This document shows, piece after piece, positions 25,002-34,442 of a DNA stretch of 64,000 bases (its first letter is position 1; each line of letters begins with the position of its first letter). The stretch covers positions 1-64,000 of the forward strand of contig JBGTLT010000183.1 in assembly GCA_041743975.1 (NCBI GenBank), given 5' to 3'. The notes below the pieces were generated by a model. That model searched no databases, was not told the DNA's origin, and saw nothing but the letters and a program-made list of their open reading frames with translations. This DNA is from JTS-RE37 sp041743975 (GTDB taxonomy: Bacteria; Bacteroidota; Bacteroidia; Flavobacteriales; Flavobacteriaceae). The translations under genes were made by a program, and so were the position numbers.

Positions 25002-28000
25002 ATGCTACATATGATTATCAAATATTTTTTAGAGAACAAACTGGTGACCATGCTGGTCTTTAGTACGTTCGTTATCTGGGGTATTGCCACTTCCCCCTTT
25101 AATTGGGATACCGGGGCTTTACCCAGGGACCCGGTCCCCGTAGACGCGATCCCCGACATTGGGGAGAACCAGCAGATAGTATTTACGGACTGGCCGGGGC
25201 GTTCACCACAGGATATTGAAGATCAGATTACGTATCCTTTGACCACCGCGTTATTGGGTATTCCTGATGTAAAATCGATCCGCAGTACCTCGATGTTCGG
25301 TTTCTCCAGTATTTATGTGATTTTTGAGGAAAAGGCAGAATTTTACTGGTCGCGGACAAGGGTACTGGAAAAACTGAATTCATTGTCGCCCAGCCTTTTG
25401 CCGGATGGGGTACAACCCGCATTGGGCCCGGATGCCACTGCTCTGGGGCAGGTCTTCTGGTATACCCTGGAAGGCCGTGATTCCCTGGGCAATGTTACGG
25501 GCGGGTGGGACCTGCACGAACTGCGTTCTGCCCAGGATTATTTTGTAAAATATTCCTTAAGTGGGGTATCGGGCGTATCGGAAGTTGCCTCAGTTGGAGG
25601 CTATGTGCGCGAATACCAGGTAGATGTAAACCCCGATGCCTTGAAAGCCTATAATATCGGGATCGATAAGGTTATGCTGGCCGTAAAAAATTCCAACCGG
25701 GATATCGGTGCCAAGACTATTGAATTTAACAAGGCGGAGTATCTGGTCCGGGGGCTGGGATATATCAAAAAAACGGAAGACCTTGAAAATACGGTCGTAG
25801 CCGTCAACGATAACCGTCCGGTTCTCATTAAGGATATCGGTGTGGTGAGCCTTGGCCCCGCTGCCAGCAGGGGGGTCCTGGATAAGGGGGGAGCAGAGGT
25901 TGCCGGGGGCGTGGTTGTTGCGCGATATGGTTCCAACCCCCTGGAGGTTATCAATAAGGTTAAAGAGAAGATCAAAGAGGTGGCTCCCGGCCTTCCCAAA
26001 AAAATGCTGGCAGATGGAACCACCAGCCAGTTGACCATCGTGCCGTTCTACGATAGGACACAATTGATACAGGAAACAATCGGTACCCTGGAAACCGCAC
26101 TTTCCCATGAAATCCTGATCAGTATTATAGTGGTTCTGGTTTTGATGCTAAACCTCCGGGCATCGCTTATCATCTCTGGACTACTGCCCGTCGGGGTCCT
26201 CATGACCTTTATAGTCATGCGCTATTCCGGGGTGGATGCCAATGTGGTGGCCCTGTCTGGTATTGCCATCGCCATTGGTGTAATGGTCGATATCGGGATC
26301 GTCTTTGTGGAGAATATTACCAGGCACCTCGATATGCCGGAAAATAAAGGTGTAAGGGGAAAGGAGCTTATGCAGGTCATTTATAAGGCCACCAAAGAGG
26401 TAGCCTCTGCAGTGACCACTGCACTGGCTACAACGGTGGTAAGTTTTTTGCCTGTATTTGCAATGGAATCCGCGGAAGGTAAGCTTTTCAGGCCTTTGGC
26501 TTTTACCAAGACCTTTGCCCTGTTAGCAGCTTTTGTGCTGGGGATTGTTGTACTGCCTGCCATAGCCCATTTTGTTTTTGGCCTCCAGTTCAATAAAAAA
26601 AGGATCAGAAGGCTATTGAGTATCATACTCATCGCGGGGGGCATCCTGCTTACTGTGTATACGGGGATGTGGCTTCCCCTGGCTTTATGCCTTATCGGGG
26701 CAAACAACCTGTTGGAACATCACTGGCCGCCACAATATTCCCGCTATACAAAACACCTGAATTTAGTATTGACATTGTTTATTGCCACCTATTTCCTGAC
26801 GGAAGAATGGATGCCTCTTGGCCCCCGAAATGCTGTTTTCACAAACTATGTCTTTGTACTTGCATTAATGGGAACCATATTGGGTGGTTTGTGGGCTATT
26901 GTATTCTATTACGAAAAAATCCTGGCATGGTGCCTGGCCAACAAGGGAAAATTTATGTTGATACCCCTCGTTACGATACTCATGGGCATTCTGGTATGGA
27001 TTGGATTCAACAATACCTTTGGATTTGTCGCAAGTGGTTTTGACAAAGTGGGGGTTGATATAAAACAGTCCAAAGGCTGGTCTGCAGCGATCCATACATT
27101 TCCGGGCCTGGGTTCCGAATTTATGCCCGCACTGAATGAGGGCAGCTACCTCTTAATGCCTACCTCCATGCCCCATGCCGGCGTGGAAGAGAGCAAAAAG
27201 ATCCTGCAGCAGCTCGACAGGGCATTGGCCAACATCCCGGAGATAGACAATGCCGTTGGAAAAATGGGAAGGGTGGAGAGTGCCCTGGATCCTGCTCCTA
27301 TATCGATGTATGAGAATATCATCAACTATAAACCGGAATTCATCGTAAACGATGAGGGGAAACCCAAACGGTTCAGGGTTGATAAAGAGGATCGTTTTGC
27401 ATTGAAGTCGGGCAAGGCAGTTTCAAATTCAGATGCATTGGCGCAAGGGATTGCCGAAAAGGATCTGGTTTTGGACGACAAAGGGGAATATTTCAGGAAC
27501 TGGAGGCCCCATATCCTGGATGCATCCGATATCTGGACGGAAATAGTAAGCGTAACCAAAATCCCGGGTATAACCTCCGCTCCCAAATTGCAACCCATAG
27601 AGACACGCCTGGTGATGCTCCAAACAGGAATGAGGGCGCCTATGGGCATCAAGGTGTATGGTCCTGACCTGAAGACCATCCAGGATTTCGGCGAGCAATT
27701 GGAGGCTATCCTAAAGGAAGTGCCATCCGTTAAACGCGAGGCCGTGTTCGCGGATCGCATTGTTGGCAAACCCTATTTAGAGTTGAAAATAGACCGTAAT
27801 GCCATTGCCCGGTACGGCCTGAGTATAGAAAAGACCCAGCAGGTCATTGAATCTGCCATAGGGGGGATGGAAATAACTACCACGGTAGAAGGCCGGGAAC
27901 GGTACCCGGTGCGGGTCCGGTATCCGCGGGAACTCCGGGATGACCCTGATAAAATCAAGAACATCCTGGTACCGACCCCCACAGGGGCCCAGGTACCACT

Positions 28001-28832
28001 GGGGCAATTGGTTATCCTGAAATACGAAAGGGGGCCACAGATGATTAAAAGCGAGGATACCTTCCTGGTGGGCTATGTTTTGTTCGACAAAAAAGAAAAT
28101 TTTGCCGAGGTGGACGTGGTACTGGAAGCCGGCCGCTTTATTCAGCAGCGGATCGATTCAGGGGAACTTGTGGTGCCGGCCGGGACAAGCTATAAATTCT
28201 CAGGGAGTTATGAGAACCAGGTCAGGGCCGTAAAGCGCTTATCGATTGTCATCCCGTTAAGTTTGATGGTAATTTTCTTATTGCTATTCTTCCAGTTTAA
28301 GACGGTAATTGCGTCCTCCATCCACTTTTCCGGGGTTTTTGTTGCTTTTGCCGGGGGCTTTATCATGCTTTGGTTATACGGGCAGGGTTGGTTCCTGAAT
28401 TTTGATGTCGCCGGGGTTAATATGAGGCATTTGTTCCAGATCCACCCCATAAACCTCAGTGTAGCTGTATGGGTAGGTTTTATTGCCCTTTTTGGGATTG
28501 CAACCGATGACGGGGTAATCATGGGCACGTATATCCATCAGGTTTTTGAGGAGAAAGACCCCAAAACAGTTGGGGAAGTGCGGGCAGCTGTCCTGCTGGC
28601 CGGGAAAAAACGGGTCAGGCCTGCCATGATGACGGCAGCCGTGGCCATCATAGCCTTGTTGCCTGTACTGACTTCCACCGGGAAGGGAGCTGATATCATG
28701 ATCCCGATGGCCATCCCTACATTCGGGGGGATGATCATCCAATTGATGACCATGTTTGTGGTTCCCGTATTACAAGCCTACTGGAGAGAAAATGTCGTTA
28801 AAAAAAATAATCATGAATCGAGTATTATCTAA
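25002..28832 (+). CDS. CusA/CzcA-type heavy-metal RND efflux pump
   Basis: About 1276 residues from the chosen start at 25002 (MLHMIIKYFLENK), where the family sequence begins; an ATG 9 bp downstream is an alternative, and the open frame extends 15 codons upstream without family support. RND hallmarks are the first periplasmic motif DIEDQITYPLTTALLG, GIAIAIGVMVDIGIVFVEN in membrane segment 4, and FGIATDDGVIMGTYIHQVF in the second half. It uses the proton gradient to move monovalent copper or silver from periplasm and cytoplasm to the TolC channel. It is longer than E. coli CusA because of an insert of extra membrane segments at about residues 530-650. Copper is favoured over Co/Zn/Cd because of the HMBD-bearing adaptor and DUF3347 partners. 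Confidence 0.92.
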   Translation: MLHMIIKYFLENKLVTMLVFSTFVIWGIATSPFNWDTGALPRDPVPVDAIPDIGENQQIVFTDWPGRSPQDIEDQITYPLTTALLGIPDVKSIRSTSMFGFSSIYVIFEEKAEFYWSRTRVLEKLNSLSPSLLPDGVQPALGPDATALGQVFWYTLEGRDSLGNVTGGWDLHELRSAQDYFVKYSLSGVSGVSEVASVGGYVREYQVDVNPDALKAYNIGIDKVMLAVKNSNRDIGAKTIEFNKAEYLVRGLGYIKKTEDLENTVVAVNDNRPVLIKDIGVVSLGPAASRGVLDKGGAEVAGGVVVARYGSNPLEVINKVKEKIKEVAPGLPKKMLADGTTSQLTIVPFYDRTQLIQETIGTLETALSHEILISIIVVLVLMLNLRASLIISGLLPVGVLMTFIVMRYSGVDANVVALSGIAIAIGVMVDIGIVFVENITRHLDMPENKGVRGKELMQVIYKATKEVASAVTTALATTVVSFLPVFAMESAEGKLFRPLAFTKTFALLAAFVLGIVVLPAIAHFVFGLQFNKKRIRRLLSIILIAGGILLTVYTGMWLPLALCLIGANNLLEHHWPPQYSRYTKHLNLVLTLFIATYFLTEEWMPLGPRNAVFTNYVFVLALMGTILGGLWAIVFYYEKILAWCLANKGKFMLIPLVTILMGILVWIGFNNTFGFVASGFDKVGVDIKQSKGWSAAIHTFPGLGSEFMPALNEGSYLLMPTSMPHAGVEESKKILQQLDRALANIPEIDNAVGKMGRVESALDPAPISMYENIINYKPEFIVNDEGKPKRFRVDKEDRFALKSGKAVSNSDALAQGIAEKDLVLDDKGEYFRNWRPHILDASDIWTEIVSVTKIPGITSAPKLQPIETRLVMLQTGMRAPMGIKVYGPDLKTIQDFGEQLEAILKEVPSVKREAVFADRIVGKPYLELKIDRNAIARYGLSIEKTQQVIESAIGGMEITTTVEGRERYPVRVRYPRELRDDPDKIKNILVPTPTGAQVPLGQLVILKYERGPQMIKSEDTFLVGYVLFDKKENFAEVDVVLEAGRFIQQRIDSGELVVPAGTSYKFSGSYENQVRAVKRLSIVIPLSLMVIFLLLFFQFKTVIASSIHFSGVFVAFAGGFIMLWLYGQGWFLNFDVAGVNMRHLFQIHPINLSVAVWVGFIALFGIATDDGVIMGTYIHQVFEEKDPKTVGEVRAAVLLAGKKRVRPAMMTAAVAIIALLPVLTSTGKGADIMIPMAIPTFGGMIIQLMTMFVVPVLQAYWRENVVKKNNHESSII

Positions 28833-30111
28833 AGTAACGGGTTTAACCATGATCCCGCTGAAGGGAATTAAAAGCTGGCTGGGCATGGCCATGGTAATCC
28901 AGGTGATGCTGTTCGGTATGCCCATAGGGGGCAATGCCCAATCCCTGGAAGGGTACCTGGACCTGGTTGTGCAGAACAATCCGCAAATACAGGCAGCCTA
29001 TACTGAATTTGAAGCTGCAATGCAGCAGGCACCACAGCTTAGCGCGCTTCCAGACCCAACCCTGACGCTAAGTGCTTTCGGACAGATGATAGAAACCAGG
29101 GTAGGGCGCCAGGAAGCCCGATTCAACCTTATGCAAATGTTCCCCTGGTTCGGGACGCTTTCACTGAAAAAGGATGTGGCCAACCTGATGGCTGAAGCAG
29201 CTTTTCAACGTTACCTCGATGTTCGGAACGAGGTGTTCCTCGGGTTCAGCGAAGGCTATGCAGCATTATACGAACTACAGCAAATGATCAGGCTGGAGCA
29301 GGAAAATCTCTCCATATTGGAGACGTACCGGAAACTCGCCCTGAACAAATTCAGCAATGCCAAAGGCAGCATGGTTGATGTGGTCCGGATTGATATCAAA
29401 AAAAATGAAAGCGCAACTAATATACGGTTGCTGGAGGCTAAACAAAGGCCGATTCAAGTCTTGTTGAATTCCTTCCTGGACAGGGGAATGGAGGAGGAAG
29501 TGCTTCCCCCTGAAAGCTTGGCTTTAGATTCCTTGAAAGCGACAGGGGCAATAGATAGCTTATTCGATGCCAATCCCAAACTGGTGAAATTGGAGCGGCA
29601 GCGGGAATCCTATGAGACGCAGGAAAGGCTTGCCAAAAAATCGGGTTACCCCATGATCGGTATCGGGGTTGATTATTCCATTATTGGAAGGCGCGATGTC
29701 CCTGACCTGGATATGAACGGCCAGGATGCGATCATGCCCATGTTATCAGTTACTTTGCCGGTATTCAGAAAAAAATACAGGGCTGCACAGAAGGAAGCAG
29801 AATTGTTGGTCGAGGTTGCAGGGCACGAAATTCAGGCAGTTAAAAACACGCTGTATTCCCAGTTCGCTTTGGCTGAATATGATTTTTCAAAAGCCGATGA
29901 ACTCAGGAGGTTATATCAAAAACAAACAGAAACCACCGAACAGGCCATCAGACTACTACTCTCCGGATACAGCAATGACACTTCCGGTTTTGAAGAAATC
30001 CTGGCAATGAACCAGGACCTGCTGATGTACCAGAAAGGGATTGCGACCCAGATAAAAGAAGGCTTCATAGCCCAGTCCAAACTAACATACTTACTTTCAA
30101 AAGCCGAATAA
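28813..30111 (+). CDS. TolC family outer-membrane channel of the metal exporter
   Basis: About 432 residues. I chose the ATG at 28813 (MNRVLSK), which overlaps the end of the pump gene by 20 bp; an ATG at 28792 behind GGAGAG is also possible. A long signal peptide ends near GGNAQS. The mature protein shows the duplicated helical pattern of outer-membrane efflux proteins (LVVQNNPQIQAAYTEFEAA, ALPDPTLTLSAFGQM), and the second half repeats the pattern (LFDANPKLVKLERQRES). It forms the outer-membrane exit duct for the CusA-CusB complex. Gene order pump-channel-adaptor and tight spacing (1 bp to the next gene) support one operon. Confidence 0.9.
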   Translation: MNRVLSKVTGLTMIPLKGIKSWLGMAMVIQVMLFGMPIGGNAQSLEGYLDLVVQNNPQIQAAYTEFEAAMQQAPQLSALPDPTLTLSAFGQMIETRVGRQEARFNLMQMFPWFGTLSLKKDVANLMAEAAFQRYLDVRNEVFLGFSEGYAALYELQQMIRLEQENLSILETYRKLALNKFSNAKGSMVDVVRIDIKKNESATNIRLLEAKQRPIQVLLNSFLDRGMEEEVLPPESLALDSLKATGAIDSLFDANPKLVKLERQRESYETQERLAKKSGYPMIGIGVDYSIIGRRDVPDLDMNGQDAIMPMLSVTLPVFRKKYRAAQKEAELLVEVAGHEIQAVKNTLYSQFALAEYDFSKADELRRLYQKQTETTEQAIRLLLSGYSNDTSGFEEILAMNQDLLMYQKGIATQIKEGFIAQSKLTYLLSKAE

Positions 30112-30112
30112 G

Positions 30113-31897
30113 ATGAACGACAAAAACAAAAACATTCTGAAAATGACAGGGATCCTGCTGGCAGGCCTCTTGCTGGGATGGCTCATTTTTGGGGGAAACA
30201 ACAATGCGGCACAACCGGAACATGACCATAGCTCGGAACGTAAGGGTGATGAAATCTGGACCTGTTCAATGCATCCCCAGATACGGCAGGCAGACCCGGG
30301 GAGCTGCCCCATATGTGGCATGGACCTTATCCCATTGGAAACTTCAGATTCCGACGTCCAGTTCAATGCGGTCCGGATGTCGGAAAATGCGATGAAACTG
30401 GCTAATATCCAGACGATGATCGTTGGGGAAAGGGAGGCCAGTAAGGAGGTCAGGCTCAATGGCAAAGTTCAGGTAGATGAGCGGCAACTATATTCACAAA
30501 CTACCCATATCCCCGGCAGGATAGAACAGTTGAATATTAATTTCACAGGTGAAAGAGTTACCCGCGGGCAGACCCTGGCGATGGTATATTCCCCGGAATT
30601 GCTTACTGCACAGGAAGAATTGTTGCAGGCCAACAGCATAAAGGAGACCCAACCCGAGTTGTTTGAGGCCGCGAAACAAAAACTGGCCAACTGGAAAATA
30701 GGGGAAGGGACCATCAATAAAATTCTCTCTTCTGGGAAATTGATTCAACGCTTTCCAATCTCAGCCGATGTTTCCGGGATTGTAATCGGTAAAAAAGTGG
30801 AGCTGGGCGATTATGTGGACCGGGGTATGCCCCTTTACGAAATTGCGGATCTTTCCCGTGTCTGGGTCCTTTTTGATGTGTATGAAAGCGATATGCCCTG
30901 GGTCAAAGTAGGTAATAAGGTGTCCTATACTGTTCAGTCATTGCCGGGCGAAACATTTGAAGGGGCCATCACATTTATCGATCCGCTTATAAATCCTCAA
31001 ACCAGGGTGGCATCTGCCCGGGTAGAAGTTAAGAACAAGGATAACAAGTTTAAACCGGAAATGTTCGTATCGGGCACAATCAGTGGTAACCTATCCCCCA
31101 CAGTTTCCGATTCCAGGGAAATTGTCATCCCCAAATCTGCCGTGATGTGGACCGGGGAACGTTCCATAGTTTATCTGAAGGAAAGTGTTCAGGACAAGGT
31201 AGATTTTATGCTTCGCGAGGTGTTGCTTGGCCCTTCCCTGGGTGATGCCTATGTTATCAGTTCCGGACTCAGCAAGGGGGACGAGATCGTGGTAAATGGG
31301 ACCTTTACGGTAGACGCTGCGTCACAACTGGCCGGAAAACCCAGTATGATGAACCCGGAGGGTGTCCCCACCATGAGTGGTCAGGGAGGTATGGGGATGG
31401 AAGGTGCAGGGGTGTTAAATGGCGGCACATTGCGGGAAGAGACTGTTTCCAAAAAGGCGCAAGTTGCTTTACTGCCCGTTTATAGGGAATACTTTGCGAT
31501 GGAGGATGCGCTGGGCCGTGATGACCTGGAAGAAGCAAAACGCGCCGGGTCTCGTATGCTCCGGGCAATTGAGGAAACAGCAAGCGACACATTCAATGGG
31601 GAATTGCTGACTTTGTGGGAAGTGCAAAGCAAAGGGATGGCAGAACACCTGGATGGCGTACCAAAATTCAGTAAACTGGAAGAGGCACGCAAATCTTTCC
31701 TGGCAATCTCCACAAGGATCATCCTGCTGGCTGAAGTTGTTAAACCTGGCGATGCACCCTTGTACATACTGCATTGTCCCATGGCAGATAATAATAAAGG
31801 AGCGGATTGGCTGAGCAGATCAAAAGAAATCATAAACCCCTATTACGGAAAGGCCATGAGGGCTTGCGGCGAGGTTAAAAGGGAGATCAGCTACTAA
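30113..31897 (+). CDS. CusB-type periplasmic adaptor with N-terminal metal-binding domain and C-terminal DUF3347
   Basis: A 594-residue membrane-fusion protein. One N-terminal membrane segment is followed by a heavy-metal-binding domain at residues 48-76 (WTCSMHP, GSCPICGMDLIP; Cys51, Met53, His54, Cys65, Cys68, Met70). Then come the HlyD-type hairpin and barrel (TTHIPGRIEQLNINFTGERV; DLSRVWVLFDVYESDMPWV). The last 140 residues are a DUF3347 domain with HCPMADNNKGADWLS. The adaptor links pump and channel and hands periplasmic Cu(I)/Ag(I) to the pump. The start follows the TolC stop codon by 1 bp. The fusion to DUF3347 is frequent in Bacteroidota and is repeated as a separate gene downstream. 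Confidence 0.92.
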   Translation: MNDKNKNILKMTGILLAGLLLGWLIFGGNNNAAQPEHDHSSERKGDEIWTCSMHPQIRQADPGSCPICGMDLIPLETSDSDVQFNAVRMSENAMKLANIQTMIVGEREASKEVRLNGKVQVDERQLYSQTTHIPGRIEQLNINFTGERVTRGQTLAMVYSPELLTAQEELLQANSIKETQPELFEAAKQKLANWKIGEGTINKILSSGKLIQRFPISADVSGIVIGKKVELGDYVDRGMPLYEIADLSRVWVLFDVYESDMPWVKVGNKVSYTVQSLPGETFEGAITFIDPLINPQTRVASARVEVKNKDNKFKPEMFVSGTISGNLSPTVSDSREIVIPKSAVMWTGERSIVYLKESVQDKVDFMLREVLLGPSLGDAYVISSGLSKGDEIVVNGTFTVDAASQLAGKPSMMNPEGVPTMSGQGGMGMEGAGVLNGGTLREETVSKKAQVALLPVYREYFAMEDALGRDDLEEAKRAGSRMLRAIEETASDTFNGELLTLWEVQSKGMAEHLDGVPKFSKLEEARKSFLAISTRIILLAEVVKPGDAPLYILHCPMADNNKGADWLSRSKEIINPYYGKAMRACGEVKREISY

Positions 31898-32087
31898 AAA
31901 TACGGATTAGTAATATTGTCCTTACCACACAAGGGAAATAAGGAGTTAATAAAATCATGGAATAAGTCAACCGCACCATGATTCAAAGGTTACTTTAAAG
32001 TAGAGTATGTCAGCTCCTTTACCTCCCGCGATAAGGCAATGTAACGTTCAAAATTCATTGTAATAATTTCAAATTAACAGTAACTAA

Positions 32088-32741
32088 ATGTCAAAAGGAA
32101 TGAAGAATTTAAGATCAAAGGTACCCAAAGGGATTTGTGCATTGGCTATAATGATGCTTATAACATTGTCTTGCCAGGATATCAGGAAAGAAAACGCAGC
32201 GGATGCCGTAAACAACACTGATATGGAAGATGGCCATACGGAAAAAGGAATGGAAATGCAAACTGACAACCCGGCCATGGATTCTCCCGGAAACGCGGAG
32301 AAGGGTGAAGGAGGGAAGGCTTCCCAATCCACCCAGCTAATTGCCCACTACCTGCAATTAAAGGATGCCCTGGTTGCAGATAATAAGGACGCTGCCGCGA
32401 AGGCAGGCGGAACACTGGCCTCCACTATATCGAAGTTTGATACCACACCCTATTCTCCAGAGAAAGAACTATCCCGTATCCTGGAAGATGCGAAAGGGCA
32501 GGCAGAATCCATCTCAAAAAGTCCGATTGACGTACAGCGGGAACATTTCGAAGAACTTAGCAAGGATATGCTAGACCTAATTGGGATTACAGGAACGGAA
32601 AAGACATTGTACCAGGATTATTGTCCTATGGCCAACAATAACAAAGGGGCGCTGTGGCTAAGTGCCGGCAGGGAAATAAGAAACCCGTATTTCGGAAGCA
32701 AAATGATGAAATGCGGTACCATACAACGGGAGCTCAACTAA
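32088..32741 (+). CDS. DUF3347 domain lipoprotein
   Basis: 217 residues with a lipoprotein signal (IMMLITLSC at the processing site, Cys about residue 29), so probably anchored in the periplasm or outer membrane. A linker rich in Asp, Glu, Met and Gly follows. The DUF3347 domain occupies about residues 80-217 and carries DYCPMANNNKGALWLS, nearly the same motif as the adaptor's C-terminus, which suggests a shared metal-related role for Cys and Met. A second ATG 12 bp downstream is also possible as start. It lies 190 bp after the adaptor gene, in the same direction, and probably belongs to the copper regulon. Confidence 0.85.
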   Translation: MSKGMKNLRSKVPKGICALAIMMLITLSCQDIRKENAADAVNNTDMEDGHTEKGMEMQTDNPAMDSPGNAEKGEGGKASQSTQLIAHYLQLKDALVADNKDAAAKAGGTLASTISKFDTTPYSPEKELSRILEDAKGQAESISKSPIDVQREHFEELSKDMLDLIGITGTEKTLYQDYCPMANNNKGALWLSAGREIRNPYFGSKMMKCGTIQRELN

Positions 32742-32913
32742 AAGTAAGCCACGCCCTGGAACCAGGGAGGCAGTATGGCGGCGGCAAAGGGTGGAATAAT
32801 AGGCTATGTATTGTTCGTCTTAAACATATATCACCGATAGCACGAATTGTTTATTTGGTGCAACCAGTACAGTAACCCAGTTTTATGTAGCATCTCAATT
32901 AAATACAACAAGA

Positions 32914-33396
32914 ATGGAAAATCCACAGAAACACGCTAAAAAGTACAATTACACAAAATTCCTTTTGATGCTGGCTGCATCCTTTATTGCCATGTACTGC
33001 ACCATGTACCTGAATACCTATGAGGTGGACCATGTTTATTTTAGCCTTACCCGCTTCTATATGAGTTGCCTGGGCATTGCTTCCATGGCGGTGATAATGC
33101 TGCTTTTCATGAAGGACATGTATAAGGACAAAAAGAAGAACGGTGCTATCATCATTGGTAGCATCGTATTATTTACCAGTGCACTCATCCTTGTCCGTGA
33201 CCAAAAACCAATCGGGGATGTATTGTGGATGAAGGCCATGATCCCGCATCATTCCATCGCCATATTAACCAGCAACCGGGCTGATATAAAGGATCCGGAG
33301 GTAAAAAAGCTGGCGGAAGATATCATTCGGGCACAGGAAAAGGAAATTGGGGATATGAAAAGGATGTTGGCCAGGTTACAGGCCGATCCTGAATGA
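32914..33396 (+). CDS. DUF305 family membrane protein
   Basis: 160 residues with three predicted membrane segments (LLMLAASFIAMYCTMYL, GIASMAVIMLLFMK, AIIIGSIVLFTSALILV) followed by a short DUF305-type helical tail. The tail contains WMKAMIPHHSIAILTS and RAQEKEIGDMKRMLA. The Met-x-x-x-Met-x-x-His-His pattern of DUF305 is a known Cu-associated feature. It sits at the end of the copper cluster, 172 bp after the DUF3347 lipoprotein. The likely role is copper binding or handling at the inner membrane; no enzyme activity is predicted. Confidence 0.85.
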   Translation: MENPQKHAKKYNYTKFLLMLAASFIAMYCTMYLNTYEVDHVYFSLTRFYMSCLGIASMAVIMLLFMKDMYKDKKKNGAIIIGSIVLFTSALILVRDQKPIGDVLWMKAMIPHHSIAILTSNRADIKDPEVKKLAEDIIRAQEKEIGDMKRMLARLQADPE

Positions 33397-33561
33397 TTAA
33401 CCAGGGATTTGGCGTGATGGCCCTGTCTGCTTAAATCCTCAAATAAAAATATAAACCTGTGGAGCTGCTTTTTATTAATTTAGAGGATAGCACCCAATTG
33501 CCATTCCCTTTTCAGCCAGGGTAGCAAACAGGGATAGGAATTGAATTTTAACGACTGCAGG

Positions 33562-34245
33562 ATGTATATGGACGAACTATTCATCTTAACCAGGGACATT
33601 CCAGGCCAGAAGGATTTTTATTGCAAAATCCTTGGCCTGGAACTACTGGAGGAGTCAGATACCAGGTTTTCTATAAAAATGGGAAGATCTGTTTTGCATA
33701 TGGATCATTCAGCCGTTGCCACCCCCTATCATTTTGCGATCAATATTCCTTCCAACCAGGTCACTGCCGCATTGCAGTGGCTACATCAAAGGGTGGAAAT
33801 CCTGAAGGACGGGGACAGGGAGGAACAGGATTTTACAGCCTGGAATGCTAGGGCTTTATATTTCTACGACCCTGACAGGAATATAGTTGAACTAATTGGA
33901 AGGAGCGATCTATCTAACCATTCGGAGCGGGAATTCGGACCCGACGGTTTCCTGTCACTTTCCGAAATCGGTATTCCCACAGATGATATCGAAAAGGTTT
34001 ATAACATTGTAAACCAGGTTACCGGGCTGACCATCTACAGCGGGAACATCGATAATTTCTGTGCCATCGGGGATCCCAACGGTCTATTGATCTGTATAAA
34101 TAGAAAGGAAAAAGGATGGTTTCCCACGAGCGATACGGCATATCCCTCGGATTTCCGGTTGGCTATGAAGGTCAGGGACAAGGCGTACCGATTGGCTTTC
34201 GAAAAAGGAAATCTTGTTGTAACCAATACCGATTTTCCAGGTTGA
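33562..34245 (+). CDS. VOC (glyoxalase/bleomycin-resistance) superfamily protein
   Basis: About 227 residues containing two beta-alpha-beta-beta-beta units. The first begins MDELFILTRDIPGQKDFYCK and ends near FYDPDRNIVELIGR, the usual VOC metal-site Glu position. The second is weaker (LSEIGIPTDDIEKVYNIVNQ, then AIGDPNGLLICINR). The open frame extends to a TTG at 33541, but the ATG at 33562 (or 33568) is a better start. VOC proteins include dioxygenases, glyoxalases and resistance proteins, and the substrate cannot be told here. It is isolated between the copper cluster and the convergent sensor-kinase gene. Confidence 0.82.
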   Translation: MYMDELFILTRDIPGQKDFYCKILGLELLEESDTRFSIKMGRSVLHMDHSAVATPYHFAINIPSNQVTAALQWLHQRVEILKDGDREEQDFTAWNARALYFYDPDRNIVELIGRSDLSNHSEREFGPDGFLSLSEIGIPTDDIEKVYNIVNQVTGLTIYSGNIDNFCAIGDPNGLLICINRKEKGWFPTSDTAYPSDFRLAMKVRDKAYRLAFEKGNLVVTNTDFPG

Positions 34246-34442
34246 TCCGGGTCAGTGCAACACATGAAAATGAAATTGAATTTCAGTACGGACCCTGAAT
34301 CAGCTAGGTGGACTTTGCATCACTTGTTGATTGTACCATGGATCTCCCCTTCGCATACAAGCTCTATTGGAAACCGGTTATTGCAGAAAGCTTTCCGAAA
34401 CACCGCTGATGTTTGGAACAAAAATTCCCCAAGTGGCATCAG

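Noticed and set aside
25011..25019. Alternative start for the RND pump at the second ATG
   Set aside because: Possible, but the ATG at 25002 gives MLHMIIKYFLENK, which matches the common family start better; left as the main choice.
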